Of a stretch of 64,000 nucleotides of DNA, positions 60,211 through 64,000 are shown one piece after another (the stretch's first letter is position 1; each line of letters begins with the position of its first letter). Made by a program: the position numbers and the translations under genes. Below the pieces are notes generated by a model. That model did no database searches and was not told where the DNA came from. It worked only from the letters and a program-made list of their open reading frames with translations. The stretch comes from Parus major (Eukaryota; Chordata; Aves; Passeriformes; Paridae). The stretch is from NCBI RefSeq assembly GCF_001522545.3, contig NC_031779.1, positions 3,086,763 through 3,150,762 on the forward strand, in the 5' to 3' direction.

Positions 60211-63200
60211 AGGGTGCAAGTGTAAGTGAATTCTGGCGAAAAATATATTATTCATTGCATTTGGAACACTCCGTAGGGTGTTTTCTTTTTAAGCTTCCGA
60301 ATCAGTATGATTTTAAAAGTTTCTAATTCAGAATATTTCGGAACTCTTAGTCTAAAATAGATAAACTGGTACAAGCTAAAAAGGCTTAGGATATTTCCAC
60401 ATCTTTAGGTATATTATAAATATACAACATATAAATACTCAGTAAAAAACACCACTTTTTTCTGTATCAGATAAATAAATCTGTTACAAAAGACGACTTT
60501 CAACACACAAACTCTGAAATTTAATCAGTGATTTCTCCTAAATTATCCTAATGGAAATGTACCGTGTACACATTACCACAAAAAATAGAAGCAGCTGGCA
60601 TTAATGCATTTTTTACATCTAAGTGTTTAATATTTTATAGAGAGAAAAGACTTGGAAAGAAGGGCTAAATAACTTTACAGTGTTAATCAGCTTCTACATG
60701 AAAAGTGCTGGATATCAAATTCCTCAGGAAAATGGTCCTTCTTTAACTCAAATAATTTTAGCAACTTTACACCTTTCTAAAATGAGCCCTACCCAGACAG
60801 CAATTTCATTAAGCATGTTGTCAATTGTCAAAATTATTTTATACCAAGTGTTTATTTTACAGAAAAACTGCATCTCTCTGTGTAAACGGTGAATATTTTC
60901 AACGACCAAAACAGAATACCGGAGCATTTCAAGCCCTTCCTTAATTTTTAAACTCTTTTTTTTTTCTGTATTATCTTTTCCTGTAGCCATATTTGGGTTG
61001 TGCATGTCTGTGCAAGACATAATGCAGTCTGTACAAGGACACCAAAAAAAGCTGCTTACACAGGAGTTTCTTCCAGCACACTTCTAATGACAGGCTGTAT
61101 TGATTTGAATGCTCTGCAGTAAATATGGTCATTTTATATATTGAGAATCCATTTGTTTATGGCATATCTTCCACAATCATAATAATTATGTAAAGCATGC
61201 AGCATGACTCTTATTTTGAAATTTTGTATATGCAGTGGTCAACTCAAGATCTTACAGTAAATGAAAAATATATTTTAGCCAAAACAGGGCACAAACCCCC
61301 ACTTCTTTTTTTGTGACACTCTGTACTTCTGATATTTTCTGAGTTCTTCAAGAATTACTGGACAATATCTCTACTGAAATTGCAACTCTGTAGTTTTTGA
61401 TGGAAGCTGGTTCACTACTGCACTGCACCTGGTGTTCCTAACATAATCATGAGATTATCAGGTAAAATCTGTATTTCTCTCCACTGCAGTAGATGCATTT
61501 TAGAGCCATAATGTCTTGCTACCAATGTTGAACATAGCTGCCACTGGAACATGCAGGACATAGGAAACTGGTTTTATTACATAACTGTGGATTTGTGTGC
61601 AGCTGGGTCCTAACTAGGCAAAACAGATGCTGTAGGATATAAAAGGATTAAACAGTCTGGGTTACATGCCTAACATTTTGCTAAATATTTTATGTAGCAT
61701 CATCTGGCACATGTTAATTATGTTGCATTATTACTGTTTTAGAAAACAGTAGTTATAAATAAATAGCTGGTTTTTTCCTGCTGCTTTGAACCTGGAGCAG
61801 AATGTTAATAGCATCAGCAACATGTTAAGTTTAATATTTACCATGAAGTGAAAGCCTAAACAATTACATGAGTAATGTTGTCTTTCAAAGGACCCCTGTC
61901 AGCAGAAGGTGATATCTGAAGGTCCCCACTGAAGTACGCTCTAAGAATCTGCAATAAATTGGCTGATGGCAGCTTTTACTGCACACCAAAGAGTAGTTTA
62001 ACTGGAAAGCCAAATGCCAAATTAAACCCAGATAAAAATAGCCGGTTGCTCAGTTCTATTTGTAAAATGAGAAATATTCTAAGAGTTTGTGAAGCTGAAT
62101 TTTCTCCAGATTAAAGCAAATGAAAGGCAGTCTTAGATCCAGTAACTTTAGAGGGTTTTCATATTGTAGTAGAAATAACTGCAATTAAAACTTCAAGATG
62201 ATTTTTTACTGCAGAACTGTAGTGGAAAATACTCTTTAAAGAAAATGAAAGACATTTAAATAAGTCTTAGAATCTCCTCCAATCTCCATTTCTCTCATGT
62301 ATGAAGTATTTGAGTGCACCAGCTTCTTGGGGCTTACTTGTCTTGTATGCTGAGCTGTGTTATCTATGTATCACTTACAGTTCTGAGGCCTCTGAAACCA
62401 CTGAACACCTTTCAATCATTACATCCATTTTCACAACACAGTGGAGAAGTATTTTTTCCTAATTTTAAGGTTATGAACAGAAAGAATAAATAATTATCTT
62501 GGAAATACATAACAAACCAGAAGCAGCTGTCAAATTTAACATCGGGAGTCTTTAGTTGTCTCTTAATTTGTGTGCTTTTGTAACTGACAAATATCTGGAT
62601 GAAGAGGGGAGCATACCTAAAGGAGGTCATATAAGAAGCAGTCTTGGAAGTTAATTTGACTTTATTTGAACAGAATACAGTCACCTAGAAAACAAGCTAA
62701 CTATTTTTAAACACTGACGGATGCAAGAGACAGCACAGGTAATTATTGGAGAAGCAGTAGTTTCATTATGTCTTAAACTACTTAGAATAACAAACCACAT
62801 TACAATTTCTTAGGACAATCTATTTGTGAATATTTGCATATTTGCCCTAACAAGTTCTATCATGCACTCAAGTGAGATATAAGCTATCCAGTTTTTTAAG
62901 ATTACAAACATCATATTACACAAACAATTTTAAGTAAATATTTTTACCTAATTTGAAAAATGTCACCTTCCACAGCACCACATGAAGTTCTTGTTTTAAA
63001 ATAACATTAAATCCACAGCAATAGCTAAATATCTTAAATACTTATGTAATACACTGTAAACTCTACGTAAACACTACGTACACCAAAAAAAAAAAAAAAC
63101 ATACAAAGAACAGGAAGATCATTTTGATTAGCAAAGATACCTCAAATGTATCGCCAGAATCATTTTTCTGTTCTTACGACTTATCCCCAAACCACTCCCA

Positions 63201-64000
63201 GGAAAGGCACAGTTGGTGGTGATTTTTTTTTAACTTTTTTTTTTTTTTTAAACACACAAAGCCAGAATCAATATAATAGGCCAATGCAGTCAAACACTCC
63301 TCTTATTTCTAGGAAGAACAGGTAAGAAACTTGCATCAGTGTCCAGATGGCTCAGGAAGATTTTAATCATGAAAGATCTCCAGCATCTGCTTACTGCCCA
63401 AGGCTCAAATGAAGAAAAGAATCACAAATTAAATTTTGGTTAGGAGAACTTGGCTGTACATATTGGACATGACTGCCAGCTACAGTTACTTTCCTATTCC
63501 AAGGCAGTACTGAGGCTCAGCTCACAATCAGCTAATAATGGCACTCAGGAGAGATGATGTTCTTTAAATTATATCGGTAATTACTGTTCAAAGATCATAC
63601 TCGAAAGTATTAGACAATACTTCTACCACTTTGTGCAAACAAAACTTTTAAATAAACAGATTTTTTAAAACTTATCACACATGATGCTTCAATATGTTTA
63701 TTAAAGTCATTCCAACTTATTATTACAGTATCTAAAAAGTTCTCCTTTACCACCAAATGATGCCATTTTTGGCAAAGAAATGGTATTGGTAATTCCTTAA
63801 ACCAAGATATGCATATATGAGTTATCCCCATTATTTTAGAAAAAGATGCTTCTAAGAAAAATATTTTAGTAAGTCTATATTCTAAGCTATCTGATAATAC
63901 ACTAAACAAACTGCCTTTTATGAACTATATACATTGATGAACACAAGCTCAGATGCTTTAACAATTTCCTAGACAACAGAAAGCATTGCTGGAATCTATC
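59787..64000. other. Upstream flank of CHRNA5, no further gene recognised
   Basis: The first 400 bases are the CpG island and CHRNA5 5' UTR or promoter. From about 60.3 kb on the DNA is AT-rich with A/T homopolymers (63084-63100 and around 63230-63252). In mammals PSMA4 lies on this side, but no PSMA4-like coding segment was seen, so it is either beyond the window or not adjacent in this genome. Confidence 0.7.

Noticed and set aside
59338..60225. 295-aa plus-strand ORF in the CpG island
   Set aside because: It is antisense to CHRNA5 exon 1, low-complexity Pro/Arg/Ala-rich, and long only because stops are rare in GC-rich DNA.

Overview
This is vertebrate nuclear DNA. It has long introns with GT/AG splice sites, AT-rich noncoding DNA and two CpG islands. 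It carries one complete locus: the neuronal nicotinic acetylcholine receptor cluster CHRNB4-CHRNA3-CHRNA5. A bird, plausibly a songbird, is the best guess. The protein sequences look avian, the locus is compact, there are short fragments that look like CR1 LINE 3' ends, and there is an LTR of a kind I associate with passerines. The species call is inference.

Layout. 1-16253: upstream intergenic DNA with no supportable gene, an LTR-like stretch near 3 kb and small tandem repeats. 16254-28746 (+): CHRNB4, six coding exons, 489 aa. 28747-34295: CHRNB4-CHRNA3 spacer. 34296-41646 (+): CHRNA3, six coding exons, 496 aa, with a CpG-rich block around exons 2-3 and a 26-bp minisatellite in intron 3. 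41647-45005: convergent spacer. 45006-59786 (-): CHRNA5, six coding exons, 468 aa, with an 8.3-kb first intron, an antisense LTR-like insertion in intron 4 and a CpG-island promoter. 59787-64000: upstream CHRNA5 flank, no further gene seen.

All three genes use the same intron phases (1, 0, 0, 2, 0) and share an exact 45-nt exon 3 and 110-nt exon 4. This marks them as tandem paralogues. The order and orientation (beta4 and alpha3 in tandem, alpha5 convergent) match the mammalian 15q25 cluster read in reverse. The encoded subunits co-assemble: alpha3 supplies the principal face of the acetylcholine site, beta4 the complementary face, and alpha5 is an accessory subunit whose loop C lacks the first key tyrosine. 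The resulting alpha3beta4(alpha5) pentamer is the classical ganglionic cation channel.

I did not find an undescribed gene system. The points most worth a second look are the minisatellite, the CpG island displaced from CHRNA3 exon 1, the 67-bp CHRNA3 intron 2, a perfect 17-bp-arm hairpin in CHRNA5 intron 1, the Cys-rich alpha3 cytoplasmic loop, and the Asp398 state of alpha5. Transcription starts, UTR ends and repeat boundaries are approximate because no alignment could be run.
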